From contig JAFGLZ010000221.1 of NCBI GenBank assembly GCA_016927755.1, positions 1 to 45,138 on the forward strand: a stretch of 45,138 nucleotides of DNA, given 5' to 3'. The notes beneath the pieces are model-generated. The model had not been told where the DNA came from, did not search any database, and saw only the letters and a list, made by a program, of their open reading frames with translations. Origin of the DNA: Phycisphaerae bacterium (GTDB lineage: Bacteria > Planctomycetota > Phycisphaerae > UBA1845 > JAFGLZ01). Shown here piece by piece: positions 1 to 7,783 of this stretch (position 1 is its first letter; the number at the start of each line of letters is the position of its first letter). Both the position numbers and the translations under genes were made by a program.

Positions 1-393
1 CAGATCGCCAGCATCATCGCGATGCGGACGGCCGACGACGACGTCCGCCGCCAAGCCCGGATCTATCAGAAGCGTCGCGACGTGCTGATGGAGGGGCTCG
101 AGCGGATCGGCTGGCCGGCGGACAAGCCGCTCGCCAGCATGTTCGTCTGGGCGCGCGTGCCCGACAAGCACCTGGCGGGTCGCGACTCGATCCAGTTCTG
201 CATGGACATGATGGACGAGGCGGAGGTCGCCCTGGCCCCGGGTCGCGCGTTCGGGGAGAACGGCGAGGGCTACGTCCGTATCGCGATGGTCGAAAACGAG
301 CTCCGCCTCAAACAGGCGTTTCGCCAGCTCGATCGCGCGCTCAACAAACGACCGCAGCCCAAGTCCCCGAAGTCCGGCAAGCGGAAGAGTTGA
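1..393 (+). CDS. Class I/II aminotransferase, C-terminal fragment (cut by window edge)
   Basis: The reading frame is open from base 1, so the N-terminus lies outside the window and the ATG at 22 is internal. The visible 130 residues match the small C-terminal domain of PLP-dependent fold-type I aminotransferases of the LL-diaminopimelate/alanine/aspartate group. There is a long helix with YQKRRDVLMEGL, then a strand region PLASMFVWARVP, then VALAPGRAFGENGEGYVRIAM, which holds the family's arginine for the substrate alpha-carboxylate (VRIA). The PLP lysine would be upstream and cannot be seen. A basic Lys/Pro/Ser-rich tail ends the protein. It converges on the next gene with about 20 bases between stops. 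The substrate cannot be set from this fragment; diaminopimelate aminotransferase is one possibility. Confidence 0.85.
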   Translation, partial: QIASIIAMRTADDDVRRQARIYQKRRDVLMEGLERIGWPADKPLASMFVWARVPDKHLAGRDSIQFCMDMMDEAEVALAPGRAFGENGEGYVRIAMVENELRLKQAFRQLDRALNKRPQPKSPKSGKRKS

Positions 394-413
394 TCGCACA
401 CCTTCGGAACCGG

Positions 414-2933
414 CTACTTGGCGGGTTGGTGATAGGGCTTGCCGAGCCGGTAGAGGGCGGCTCGCTGGGTCATGCCGTCTACCAGATTGCCCAGCCCCTG
501 CGCCTGTGCCAGTGGGATCGCCTGCTCGATGGTCCTGAGCGCGTCGTCGAATTTGCCGACCTCCGCTTGTGCGGCGGCCAGGGCGTCGAGCGCGATGGGG
601 TTCTCGCCGCGCGTCGCCTCGCAGAGCCGGCGCGCCCCCTTTAGGGCCGAGGCCCCATCGCGGACCGAGGCGTCGGGACATGTGGCCAGCAGCCACGCGA
701 GGTTGTTCAGCATGTCCAGCTTGCCCTCGTCGCGCCGCAGCCCCTCTTCCCACGCCCGTCTGGCATCGGCATATCGGCCTAGGTTGCTGTAGAGCCCGCC
801 GAGCCGATCATAGGCAATGACCATGGAGGGGTCGCGCTCGAGGGCCTCGCGGAAGTGGGCGATGCCGCGCTCGGGCTTGCCCTGGAAGGCGAAGACCTCG
901 CCGAGGTCGCAGTGCGTTTGTGCGTCGCGCGGCCAAACAAAGTACGACGCGTACCCGTTGAGCGCCCAGACCAGCAACGGCACCCACAAGATCACACCGA
1001 CGCGCCCGAGCCCGCGTCGAGCCAGGTCGAAACCCCACGCGCCCAGCGCGCAGAGGCACGCCATCGACGTTAGTCCGTAGAAGCCCTTGGCCTGGGCGTA
1101 GTAAGGCAGCTTGAGCGTCATGTAGAAGACCGCGAAGCCCACGAGCAGCGCGTGCCCGACGAGCACCGCCCAGCTCGACGCGGGGGCGCGAACCCATCGA
1201 ACCACCGCGGCGATCAGGCCGATCGCGATCAGCAGCGTCGGCAGCCACGACAGCGAGAACCCGACCGCCATCAGATCGTAATGCCACGGCGGGCGGAAGC
1301 GCGTGTCGGCGATGCCGGCGCACATGCCGTCGCCCCAGATCGTCGAGTAGATCGCGTCGCCGTAGGAGTAGAGACAGCTATGGAAGGGCTCGGTGAGCGA
1401 TCCCCCGAACCGCGTGTAGTAGTCCCACGTGCCGACGCCGGGATCTTGCCACCAGGCGTTTCCGCTGACGGGGTCCCAGTTGCCCACGAGGGGGTTTCTA
1501 AAGTGGATCCAGTTTCGGATGCCGAACCAGCCCGACACCACGAACACGGCCAATACGACCTCCCCGACGCCGACGAGCCCGGATCGCCTTGGCCCCGCGC
1601 CGTCGAGCACGGCGCGCGCGGCCAGCACCGTAAGGATCACGACGAGGGCCAGGAAGGCCGTATGCTTGGCCAGCATGGCCAGGCCCAGCACGACGCCCAG
1701 GAGCGCATAGGCGCGCCAACCGGCGCGATCGCCGCGGATGATCCGCAGCGCCAGGACGAGCGCTCCGGTGACCAACGCGACCGAGAGCAGCTCGTTGGAG
1801 GGATACTGCGACATGAAGAGATTCATCGGCATGGCCGCCGCGAGCAGCAAGCCCGCGCAGCGGGTCCGGGCCGAGTCAGGAAACACGATACGCAACACGA
1901 GCCAGACGAGGATGACCTCCGCCAGTCCGCTGATCATGCTGATCAGCTTCGGGACGCTCGTCTCGGCGTCGGCCCAGCCAGCGGCGCGACCGATCGCCGC
2001 GCCGGTCGCGCTGAGCACGTAGTAGAGCGGCGGCTGGTACATCTCCCACCCGTCGCTGGCCAGCGGCAGCCGCTTGTGCGTCTGCAGGAACGTGATGTAG
2101 TCCATGTGAGCGGGCGCGTCGAAGCCGGCGACGGGCGGCAGGCGATAGACGTTGTTCGCGCAGAGGGCTACCCAGGCAACCGCGACGAGGCCAAGGAGGA
2201 TCCGCTCGGCGCTTCGGGGCATATCCCGTTCGGCCGGTACCTCGTCGGCATCGGTCCGGCGGCGCGTGCGTCGCCACGCCCAATACCCGCCGATGACGGT
2301 CAGGACGACGGCGACGCACGCCCACAGTGCCACGACGTATCCGACGCTCTTCCACCCCTCGGCGACCGACGGCGAGGTTCGCGTGATGGGATGGCGCATC
2401 GGCTCGGTGGCCAGGCGGACGGGTTTCCAGTCGGACCGCTCGGTCTGTGCCTCCCATGTCGGGTCCGTCTTGATGGTGGTCCCGTCCGCTTGCAGGACCA
2501 GCCACAGGGCCGGCGGTCCCGTGACGTGCCTGACCTCGACCTCGATCCGATTCTCGCCCGGAGCGAGCAGATCGCCGACGGTGTGCTCTTGAACGTCCTT
2601 CCACCCGCCGGCCAGGTCCTCGGCGCCGCCGACGAGCTTGTCGTTGATCCACAGGCAGTAGCCGCGAAACGCTCTCAATCGCAAGCGGCCTTCTTGCGGC
2701 CGGGCGGGTAGGGCGAACGTCTTGCGGAAGCGGACTCGGCGCTCCTTGACCTGGCGCGCGGTCAGTTGCCAGGGCGTCGGATAGACGATCCACTCGGCGG
2801 GGAGCTTCTCTGACAGGAACGGGATCGCCGGATCGAACCAGGCTCGCCAGGCGGTCAGGCCCACGACGCCCAGCACGCAAACGCAGAGCGCCAGCACCGC
2901 AGGCAGATTGAAGCGTCCGGGGCGTTCCTTCAT
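414..2933 (-). CDS. Membrane GT-C (GT39/PMT-like) glycosyltransferase with jelly-roll insert and C-terminal TPRs
   Basis: An 839-residue integral membrane protein. After an N-terminal membrane helix (about 10-30), residues about 45-170 look like a galactose-binding-type jelly roll (FRGYCLWINDKLVGG, APGENRIEVEVRHV). A second helix and an Arg-rich cytoplasmic stretch (RRTRRRTD) follow. The GT-C core then shows the acidic first-loop motif GFDAPAHMDYITFL and the YQPPLYYVLSA motif typical of ArnT/PMT-like enzymes, with about ten further hydrophobic helices. The last 150 residues are TPRs (GKPERGIAHFREALERDP, GRYADARRAWEEGL). GT-C enzymes move sugars from polyprenyl-phosphate donors to an extracytoplasmic acceptor; the acceptor here is unknown. 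The jelly-roll fusion is unusual. No Shine-Dalgarno sequence is visible at the ATG. Confidence 0.8.
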   Translation of the reverse strand: MKERPGRFNLPAVLALCVCVLGVVGLTAWRAWFDPAIPFLSEKLPAEWIVYPTPWQLTARQVKERRVRFRKTFALPARPQEGRLRLRAFRGYCLWINDKLVGGAEDLAGGWKDVQEHTVGDLLAPGENRIEVEVRHVTGPPALWLVLQADGTTIKTDPTWEAQTERSDWKPVRLATEPMRHPITRTSPSVAEGWKSVGYVVALWACVAVVLTVIGGYWAWRRTRRRTDADEVPAERDMPRSAERILLGLVAVAWVALCANNVYRLPPVAGFDAPAHMDYITFLQTHKRLPLASDGWEMYQPPLYYVLSATGAAIGRAAGWADAETSVPKLISMISGLAEVILVWLVLRIVFPDSARTRCAGLLLAAAMPMNLFMSQYPSNELLSVALVTGALVLALRIIRGDRAGWRAYALLGVVLGLAMLAKHTAFLALVVILTVLAARAVLDGAGPRRSGLVGVGEVVLAVFVVSGWFGIRNWIHFRNPLVGNWDPVSGNAWWQDPGVGTWDYYTRFGGSLTEPFHSCLYSYGDAIYSTIWGDGMCAGIADTRFRPPWHYDLMAVGFSLSWLPTLLIAIGLIAAVVRWVRAPASSWAVLVGHALLVGFAVFYMTLKLPYYAQAKGFYGLTSMACLCALGAWGFDLARRGLGRVGVILWVPLLVWALNGYASYFVWPRDAQTHCDLGEVFAFQGKPERGIAHFREALERDPSMVIAYDRLGGLYSNLGRYADARRAWEEGLRRDEGKLDMLNNLAWLLATCPDASVRDGASALKGARRLCEATRGENPIALDALAAAQAEVGKFDDALRTIEQAIPLAQAQGLGNLVDGMTQRAALYRLGKPYHQPAK

Positions 2934-3126
2934 CGTTAGAACTCAGGGCGTCTCATAGGGTGTTCGGCGCTGACGCCGGCGCTGGTAATGGTATGTGATG
3001 TAGAGCTTGTCGTCGACGGGTTGGATCCGCAGCTTCCGGGAATGGCCGAACGAACAGCCGGCGCCGGACGGTGCGTTTCCTCGACGGTGGGCCACGCACT
3101 GGGGCGAGTCCGTCAGGAAATGGAAA

Positions 3127-3157
3127 CGGAGAGGGACCCCGGGGGAATCCCTCTCCG
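3127..3157 (-). terminator. Hairpin terminator after the Gfo/Idh/MocA gene
   Basis: A perfect 10-bp stem (CGGAGAGGGA / TCCCTCTCCG) with an 11-base loop lies 17 bases past the stop of the minus-strand oxidoreductase gene. On the minus strand the stem is followed by TTTCCATTTCC, a modest T-rich tract. Confidence 0.6.
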
Positions 3158-3174
3158 TCTCCCGTTTCGCTTCT

Positions 3175-4434
3175 CTAGATCTCGCACACCTTTCCCGAGC
3201 CGGCGTCAAACGTCATCGCCTTGCCCGAGCGGTAGCTCTTGATGCCCGCGCTGAGGGCGACCATGACGCGGTAGCCCAGCTCCTCGTGGCTCCGCGTCTT
3301 CTTCCGCGTCTTGACGCACGACAGGAAGTCGCGCCAGTGCGGAATCGTGTCCCAGTGCTGCTTGCCCTTGAGCTCGGTGGTCTCGCCGCCGCCGGCCGCC
3401 TTCTCCGGGACGATCTTCAGCGGGCTGCTCGGCCCGTTGAACTCGAACGCCGCCTTCTGGCCTCGAATGAGCCAGGGCAGGTTCTGGTCCGTGGCGAGGG
3501 CTCCGAGCACCATGACCGTCGGGCCGCCTTCGTAGTCCAGGCACATGTTGACGATGTCGGCGACCTCGCGCCCGTCGTCCCAGTAGTACTGCCCGCCGGC
3601 CTGGACGATCCGCTTTGGGAACTTCAGGTCGAGCGTGCTGACCCACGGGGTCAGGATGTGCGGGAAGAAGTCGGTCCCGACGCCGCCGGAGTAGTCCCAG
3701 AACGACCGGAACGCGAAGAACCGCCCGGGCTCGTAGGGGCGCTTCGGGACGCGCGTCTCATCGCAGCCCAGCCACATGTCCCAGTCGAGCGTCTTGCCCG
3801 GCACCGCGGCCGGGTCGTTGCTCTTGGGCGAGTAGCAGCCGATCGGGCCGTTCCGGCAGTCGCTGCTCTGGACGTGGATGATCTTGCCGAGCTTGGCCAG
3901 GTTGGCCTTGGCCAGGTCCCAGACATCGTCGGACATGAACTGGGTGCCCACTTGCATGACCCGCTTGTTCTCGGCCACCGCCTCGACGACCTGCTTGGCC
4001 AGGTCGAGCTGGTCCCAGTGGGTCATGGGCTTTTCGCAGTAGATGTCCTTGCCCGCCTTAGCCGCGGCGATCGTCATCGGGGCGTGCCAGTGGTCCGGCG
4101 TGGCGATCAGGACGGCGTCGACGTCCTTGGAGTTGATGACGTCCTTCCAATTCTTGTAGGGCTTGCCGCCGGTCTTGGCCGCGGCCGCCTCCAAGCGATT
4201 GCTGAAGACGTCGCAGACCGCCGTCACCTCGCACAGCCCCTCCTCCTTCAGCTTCATGAGCTGGCCGAGGTGGTGATTGCACATGCCGCCGGTGCCGATG
4301 GCGCCGATGCGGACCCGCTCGCTCGCCGACGCCCGCGCCAGACGCGGGGACTTCACCGTTGCCAGGCCCGCCCCGGCCACGGCCGCCGTTCGCTTCAAGA
4401 AGTCACGGCGGTTGGGTTCTTTAGGTTGACTCAT
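3175..4434 (-). CDS. Tat-exported Gfo/Idh/MocA family oxidoreductase
   Basis: A 419-residue NAD(P)-dependent oxidoreductase. It begins with a twin-arginine signal (NRRDFLKRTAAVAGAGLA), so it is probably exported folded. The Rossmann domain follows with the IGAIGTGGM glycine motif, and CEKPMTH carries the family's EKP catalytic lysine. The C-terminal alpha/beta domain has WDMWLG and WDYSGGVGTDFFPHIL, typical of the exported planctomycete and Bacteroidetes members. Such enzymes oxidise or hydrolyse sugars and inositols; the substrate is not determined. ATG 4434 was chosen because GGAGG lies about 11 bases upstream; a TTG at 4452 in frame is less likely. It stands alone, with a hairpin after it. 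Confidence 0.9.
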   Translation of the reverse strand: MSQPKEPNRRDFLKRTAAVAGAGLATVKSPRLARASASERVRIGAIGTGGMCNHHLGQLMKLKEEGLCEVTAVCDVFSNRLEAAAAKTGGKPYKNWKDVINSKDVDAVLIATPDHWHAPMTIAAAKAGKDIYCEKPMTHWDQLDLAKQVVEAVAENKRVMQVGTQFMSDDVWDLAKANLAKLGKIIHVQSSDCRNGPIGCYSPKSNDPAAVPGKTLDWDMWLGCDETRVPKRPYEPGRFFAFRSFWDYSGGVGTDFFPHILTPWVSTLDLKFPKRIVQAGGQYYWDDGREVADIVNMCLDYEGGPTVMVLGALATDQNLPWLIRGQKAAFEFNGPSSPLKIVPEKAAGGGETTELKGKQHWDTIPHWRDFLSCVKTRKKTRSHEELGYRVMVALSAGIKSYRSGKAMTFDAGSGKVCEI

Positions 4435-4666
4435 CGCTCGCCTATCCTCCAATGCCCCCCAGGCTCCAAACAGTAGTCAGAAGAACCAAAGCACGATACC
4501 CGGGCCCCGTAGTCCGGGCAAGATCGCGCAACATGTTTATACAGCGGACACTCCATGCCTGCTTGGCCCCGCCGCGCGCGACCGGAGACAGCACGTTCCC
4601 GCAGTGGCGAACCAAGCGCCCGGTACGGGAGTAGGCGTCGAGGATAGGATCCCGCTGCTGGCCGTT
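4435..4666. other. Intergenic region, no gene seen
   Basis: This holds the ribosome-binding site of the oxidoreductase (GGAGG, minus strand, 4446-4450). A TATAAA-like box on the minus strand (4536-4541) is a weak promoter candidate without a convincing -35. Nothing else was recognised. Confidence 0.4.
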
Positions 4667-5095
4667 CTATAGGAGCCAGCTCTCCCCATCTGGCGAGGTC
4701 GGGGAAGGTGATTCCTCGACCACGTGAGGCGACTCCGCCGGCGCGGCGCTTGGCGGGGCTGGACCTCGCGTCTTTGGCCTACGCGTCGATGAAGGTCGGG
4801 AGGCCCCGGTCCATCGGATCAGGTTTTCGATCGACCCGTCGAAGAAGTGCGTTAGAAGCTGATCGACCGCCTTCCGAACGACGCGGTCGCGAGGCGTGCG
4901 AGCCCTGAAGACAAAGGCCCGTCCACGGCGGTCGTGCGCAACGTGGCCCTTGGCCTCGAGGATCCGAAGGAACGTGCGGACGGTGCTGTTGTCGAGCCGG
5001 GCGGGCAGGGCGTTCTGGATACCCTGCGCCGTCATCGGCCCGTCCCGCCACAAGGCCTGCATAATCAAGAGCTCTCGATCGCTGAGATCCACCAT
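4667..5095 (-). CDS. BlaI/MecI/CopY family transcriptional repressor
   Basis: A 142-residue protein. Residues 1-75 form the winged helix of the BlaI/MecI family: LSDRELLIMQALWRDGPMTAQGI, then NSTVRTFLRILEAKGHVAHDRRGRAFVFRA, with the recognition helix in STVRTFLRILEAKG. A short dimerisation region (VVRKAVDQLLTHFFDGS) follows. The last 45 residues are a Pro/Ser/Arg-rich tail of low complexity that replaces the usual end of the dimer domain. Known members repress beta-lactamase, copper or other stress genes and are released by a BlaR1/MecR1 M56 protease. No M56 gene is next to it in this window. Two identical palindromes lie upstream of its start, so autoregulation is likely. Confidence 0.85.
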   Translation of the reverse strand: MVDLSDRELLIMQALWRDGPMTAQGIQNALPARLDNSTVRTFLRILEAKGHVAHDRRGRAFVFRARTPRDRVVRKAVDQLLTHFFDGSIENLIRWTGASRPSSTRRPKTRGPAPPSAAPAESPHVVEESPSPTSPDGESWLL

Positions 5096-5108
5096 CAGGC
5101 ACCCATAC

Positions 5109-5124
5109 TGTTAATGACTTAACA
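5109..5124. promoter_or_regulatory. Palindromic operator copy 1, TGTTAA-N4-TTAACA
   Basis: A perfect 6+6 bp inverted repeat with a 4-base spacer, 13 bases upstream of the BlaI-type start codon. An identical pair of half-sites occurs at 5183-5198. The position fits an autoregulatory operator. The half-site differs from the classical TACA/TGTA box of staphylococcal BlaI, so the assignment to this regulator is inference. Confidence 0.65.
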
Positions 5125-5182
5125 TCTCGCAGTCTACCTGAACCGTCCAGGGTGTCAAGAGAGCAACAATCGTGCGTCTATA

Positions 5183-5198
5183 TGTTAACGGATTAACA
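5183..5198. promoter_or_regulatory. Palindromic operator copy 2, TGTTAA-N4-TTAACA
   Basis: The same half-sites and spacer length as at 5109-5124, 74 bp away centre to centre (about seven helical turns). It overlaps the stop codon of the endonuclease III gene. Two sites on one helix face suggest cooperative binding. Confidence 0.65.
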
Positions 5199-5903
5199 CT
5201 CATCCCAACCGGCCCGAATCCCCGTCGGGCAGATGTCTCTCAGCGAGCATGCCCCGCACTCGGGTTCCCGGGCCTTGCAGATTCGCCGGCCGTGCGTGAC
5301 CAGCAGGACGTGGAAGGGCCAGACCAGCTCGTCCGGACAGATCGCCTGCAACGCGTCATGGGCCTGGTCCGCCGACGTGTCGGGTGCGATCAGGCCCAGC
5401 CGTTTGGCCAGCCGATGGACGTGCGTGTCGACCGGCAGCACCGGCCGGCCCAGCTCGAACATCAGCACGCAGGCGGCGGTCTTACGCCCCACGCCGTTGA
5501 ACCGGCACAGATACTCGACCGCCCTGTCGATCGGCCAGTGGGCCAGGAAATCCAGCCCCAGTCGCCCGTGCTCGTCGCGGATCTCGGCCAGGATCGCCTT
5601 GATCCGGACCGACTTCTGCTTGGCAAGCCCCCCCTGGCGAATGGCCTGCTCGATCTGCCTGGGCGTGGCCCCCAGCACGGACTCCCACGTGGGGAATCGT
5701 CGGCGCAGCTCGGCATAGGCGGCGTGCGAGTTGGTGTCGCTCGTGTGTTGCGAGAGAATCGTGGCGATCAGGCCCCCGAGCGGATCGCCCTCGGGGTCCC
5801 ACGGGCGGGGGCCGTGGGCCTTCTCGAGCCGACGGGTGATGGCTCGAACGCGCCGCCGCGTCGGCTCGAACATCGGTTGGCTCTTCGCGGTTCGGCGGGC
5901 CAC
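5193..5903 (-). CDS. nth: Endonuclease III-type DNA glycosylase/AP lyase
   Basis: A 236-residue HhH-GPD base-excision-repair enzyme. The helix-hairpin-helix FNGVGRKTAACVL carries the catalytic lysine (about K141), and LPVDTHVHRL carries the catalytic aspartate (about D159). The C-terminus has the full iron-sulfur ligand set C-x6-C-x2-C-x5-C (about C209, C216, C219, C225). The family removes oxidised pyrimidines and cleaves at abasic sites. The start is set at GTG 5903, which shares a base with the tatC stop (TAGTG) and has GGAGG six bases upstream; ATG 5873 is the alternative. It is probably translated by coupling from tatC. Confidence 0.88.
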   Translation of the reverse strand: MARRTAKSQPMFEPTRRRVRAITRRLEKAHGPRPWDPEGDPLGGLIATILSQHTSDTNSHAAYAELRRRFPTWESVLGATPRQIEQAIRQGGLAKQKSVRIKAILAEIRDEHGRLGLDFLAHWPIDRAVEYLCRFNGVGRKTAACVLMFELGRPVLPVDTHVHRLAKRLGLIAPDTSADQAHDALQAICPDELVWPFHVLLVTHGRRICKAREPECGACSLRDICPTGIRAGWDEC

Positions 5904-6934
5904 TACCCCCCCTCCGCGGCCTGCTCCTCCATCCGTCGCCGGACGACCACCTTGGCCGCCAGGAGCCCCCCTTCGTACAGCAGGTACATCGGGACGGCCA
6001 GAAGGATCTGGCTCGTCACGTCCGGCGGCGTGACGACCGCCGCCACCGTCACCATGACCAGAAGCACGTATTTCCGAACGGACGCCATGGTCGCCACGGA
6101 CACGATCCCCGTCATCGCCAGCAGCACGACGACAATGGGCACCTGGAACCCCAGGCCGAACCCCAGCGCCAGGCGGGTGACGAAGCTGATGACGAACGAC
6201 AAGGTCAGCATCGGCCTGACGAACGACTCGCCCTCCTCCGGCGTCAGCGGAAACGTACTGATCCCATCCGGCATGCGGACGCGGATCTGCTTGCGTTCCG
6301 GGTTGATCCAGGCCTCGCCCGGCTTGGCGTCGGGCGGGTCTTGCATGAGGATCGGCAAGGCCATCGGCGTTGCCGGAGCCGATGTCACCGGTTGCGTGGC
6401 GGTCGGCCTGCCGATGAGCATGTCCGTGATCCAGTTGTCCTCCGCGCGTGGCATCGGGATCCAGCTCCTGATCCCGATGAGAAAGCTGAAGACGATCGGC
6501 ATGACGATCGTGAAGCAGAAGACGACGCCCACCGTGAACAGGACGACCGAGATCGGGAAGAACTGGCGCACGAAGCGCTGCTCGTGCCGGTACAGCCCCG
6601 CCGCCACGAACGCCCAGAGCTGATAGAGCCCGTACGGGGCCGTTATGATCAGGCCGCAGTAGATCGACATCTTCATGACCACCACGAACGTCTCCGTGGG
6701 GTCGATCACCTGGATCTCGGTGGGCAGCCCCTGGTATTTGAGGGCCAGATCCAGCGGCCAGAGGATCAGCTTCATCATCTGCTCGCGGAAGATGAAGCAG
6801 CCGACCATGCCCACGAGCCCGCCGAGCAGGAGCCGGATGATTCGACTGCGGAGCTCCTCCAGGTGCTCGCCGAAGCTCATCCGCACGTCGTCGGGGTCGA
6901 GCGGCTTGCGTGGTTCTCGTCCGAACAGTCTCAT
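5903..6934 (-). CDS. tatC: Sec-independent (Tat) translocase subunit TatC, with a large periplasmic insert
   Basis: A 343-residue multi-pass membrane protein. The signal-peptide-binding N-terminal motif SFGEHLEELRSRIIR (about 20-34) and the cytoplasmic-loop motif APYGLYQLWAFVAAGLYRHE (about 99-118) closely match TatC. Hydrophobic segments follow in TatC order and end with VTPPDVTSQILLAVPMYLLYE. Between TM3 and TM4 there is an insert at about residues 155-240, Pro/Thr/Ala-rich then polar, that explains the length (E. coli TatC is 258 residues). The glutamate usual in the TM4 FxxP motif is Gln here (GFQVP). No tatA/B is adjacent. Three twin-arginine proteins in this window are likely clients. 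ATG 6934 is chosen; the frame further upstream is a shadow. Confidence 0.92.
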   Translation of the reverse strand: MRLFGREPRKPLDPDDVRMSFGEHLEELRSRIIRLLLGGLVGMVGCFIFREQMMKLILWPLDLALKYQGLPTEIQVIDPTETFVVVMKMSIYCGLIITAPYGLYQLWAFVAAGLYRHEQRFVRQFFPISVVLFTVGVVFCFTIVMPIVFSFLIGIRSWIPMPRAEDNWITDMLIGRPTATQPVTSAPATPMALPILMQDPPDAKPGEAWINPERKQIRVRMPDGISTFPLTPEEGESFVRPMLTLSFVISFVTRLALGFGLGFQVPIVVVLLAMTGIVSVATMASVRKYVLLVMVTVAAVVTPPDVTSQILLAVPMYLLYEGGLLAAKVVVRRRMEEQAAEGG

Positions 6935-6987
6935 AGACTTTGCAGGATCGTCGAAACGGGCGGATTTGGCAAGGGCAGCGCCGGCGT

Positions 6988-7500
6988 TCAAGCGTGGAGC
7001 GGATGATGCCCGTGCGCCCGACGGATCTGATTCGCCGCGGCGAGCAGCTTGCCGTCGTGCGCCAGGAACGAGGACAGCCCCCCGGTGGTGAGCTCCAGCA
7101 ACTGTGCGGCCTCGGCGATGCGCCCGTCCGCGGCGTCGAAGACGTCGAGGATCGCCTGCACCGCCGGCAGATACCGCTCGTCCTTTCGCCCCACATGCAA
7201 CCGCCCGTCGCGCCCAAGGCACGCGCGAACGGGCTCCGGCGTCTCGAACCCGTCAAGCTCGACCGGACGGCGAACGTTCAGCGCGATCGCCTCGCGGAGC
7301 CGGCGGATCGCCCGGGCGCGGTTCTCGTGCTGCGAGCGACTCTCGGTCGCCACGACGGTCAGCTCGGTCGGCCGATGCCGGATCCGAACGGCCGACGACG
7401 TCTTGTTCCGCTTCTGACCCCCCGGGCCGCTGGCGCGGTACGTGTGAACGTCACACGCCGACAAAAGCCGATCGTCGTCAAGGGCCAGATAATCCGACAC
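6988..7500 (-). CDS. Release-factor-like protein (GGQ domain plus C-terminal helical/HTH-like domain)
   Basis: A 170-residue protein. Residues about 16-80 form the RF-1 domain 3 core: YRASGPGGQKRNKTSSAVRIRH has the GGQ motif (27-29) that triggers peptidyl-tRNA hydrolysis, followed by ESRSQHENRARAIRRLREAI. The stop-codon recognition domains of RF1/RF2 are absent. This suggests a ribosome-rescue or processing factor in the manner of ArfB or RF-H rather than a true release factor. The second half (about 110-165) contains DGRIAEAAQLLELTTGGLSSFL, which looks like a helix-turn-helix and is not found in ArfB. It lies 53 bases upstream of tatC on the same strand, probably the first gene of an operon with tatC and nth. 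Confidence 0.8.
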   Translation of the reverse strand: MSDYLALDDDRLLSACDVHTYRASGPGGQKRNKTSSAVRIRHRPTELTVVATESRSQHENRARAIRRLREAIALNVRRPVELDGFETPEPVRACLGRDGRLHVGRKDERYLPAVQAILDVFDAADGRIAEAAQLLELTTGGLSSFLAHDGKLLAAANQIRRAHGHHPLHA

Positions 7501-7581
7501 CGTCCGAATCCTCCCAGCAAGCGAGCCCCGCTGTCGCCGGGCTTCATTCTACCAAACCAGCCGGGACCGCAAGCGTCGAAC

Positions 7582-7682
7582 GGAAGGACGAAGTGCAAAG
7601 AGCGAAGGACGAAAGAGCGAACGCACAACGCAATACGGAGTGCGGGCGGCCTGCCCCGTTGGGGCTTGACGCCGCTTTCCGT
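7582..7682. repeat. Dispersed intergenic repeat, copy A
   Basis: About 100 bp, starting GGAAGGACGAAGT and ending with a GC-rich part (GCGGCCTGCCCC then GGGGCTTGACGCCGCTTT). Roughly 80-85% identical by eye to 11737-11838. It lies upstream of the first X-family gene. Confidence 0.75.
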
Positions 7683-7723
7683 CCTAACCCCGAAGGTGGC
7701 GGGCCAAGGCGCCCCCGCTGAGC

Positions 7724-7729
7724 TACAAT
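7724..7729 (+). promoter_or_regulatory. Putative -10 box (TACAAT) of X1
   Basis: GCTACAAT, about 50 bases upstream of the X1 start, with the same GCTACAAT and similar following bases in front of X3. The shared sequence in two paralogue leaders supports function, but no good -35 is visible. Confidence 0.4.
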
Positions 7730-7783
7730 GACCGCGTTGCCCTGTCTTTCAGATGCAGCTTGCAGACGGAGGAGGAATGCACG

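Noticed and set aside
1152..2711. A 519-codon plus-strand frame opposite the GT-C gene
   Set aside because: Arg/Asp/His/Gln-rich shadow with no domain, typical of antisense frames in GC-rich DNA.
5193..7256. A 687-codon minus-strand frame joining endonuclease III with upstream sequence
   Set aside because: Only the last 236 codons are nth; the rest runs out of frame through tatC and the release-factor-like gene.
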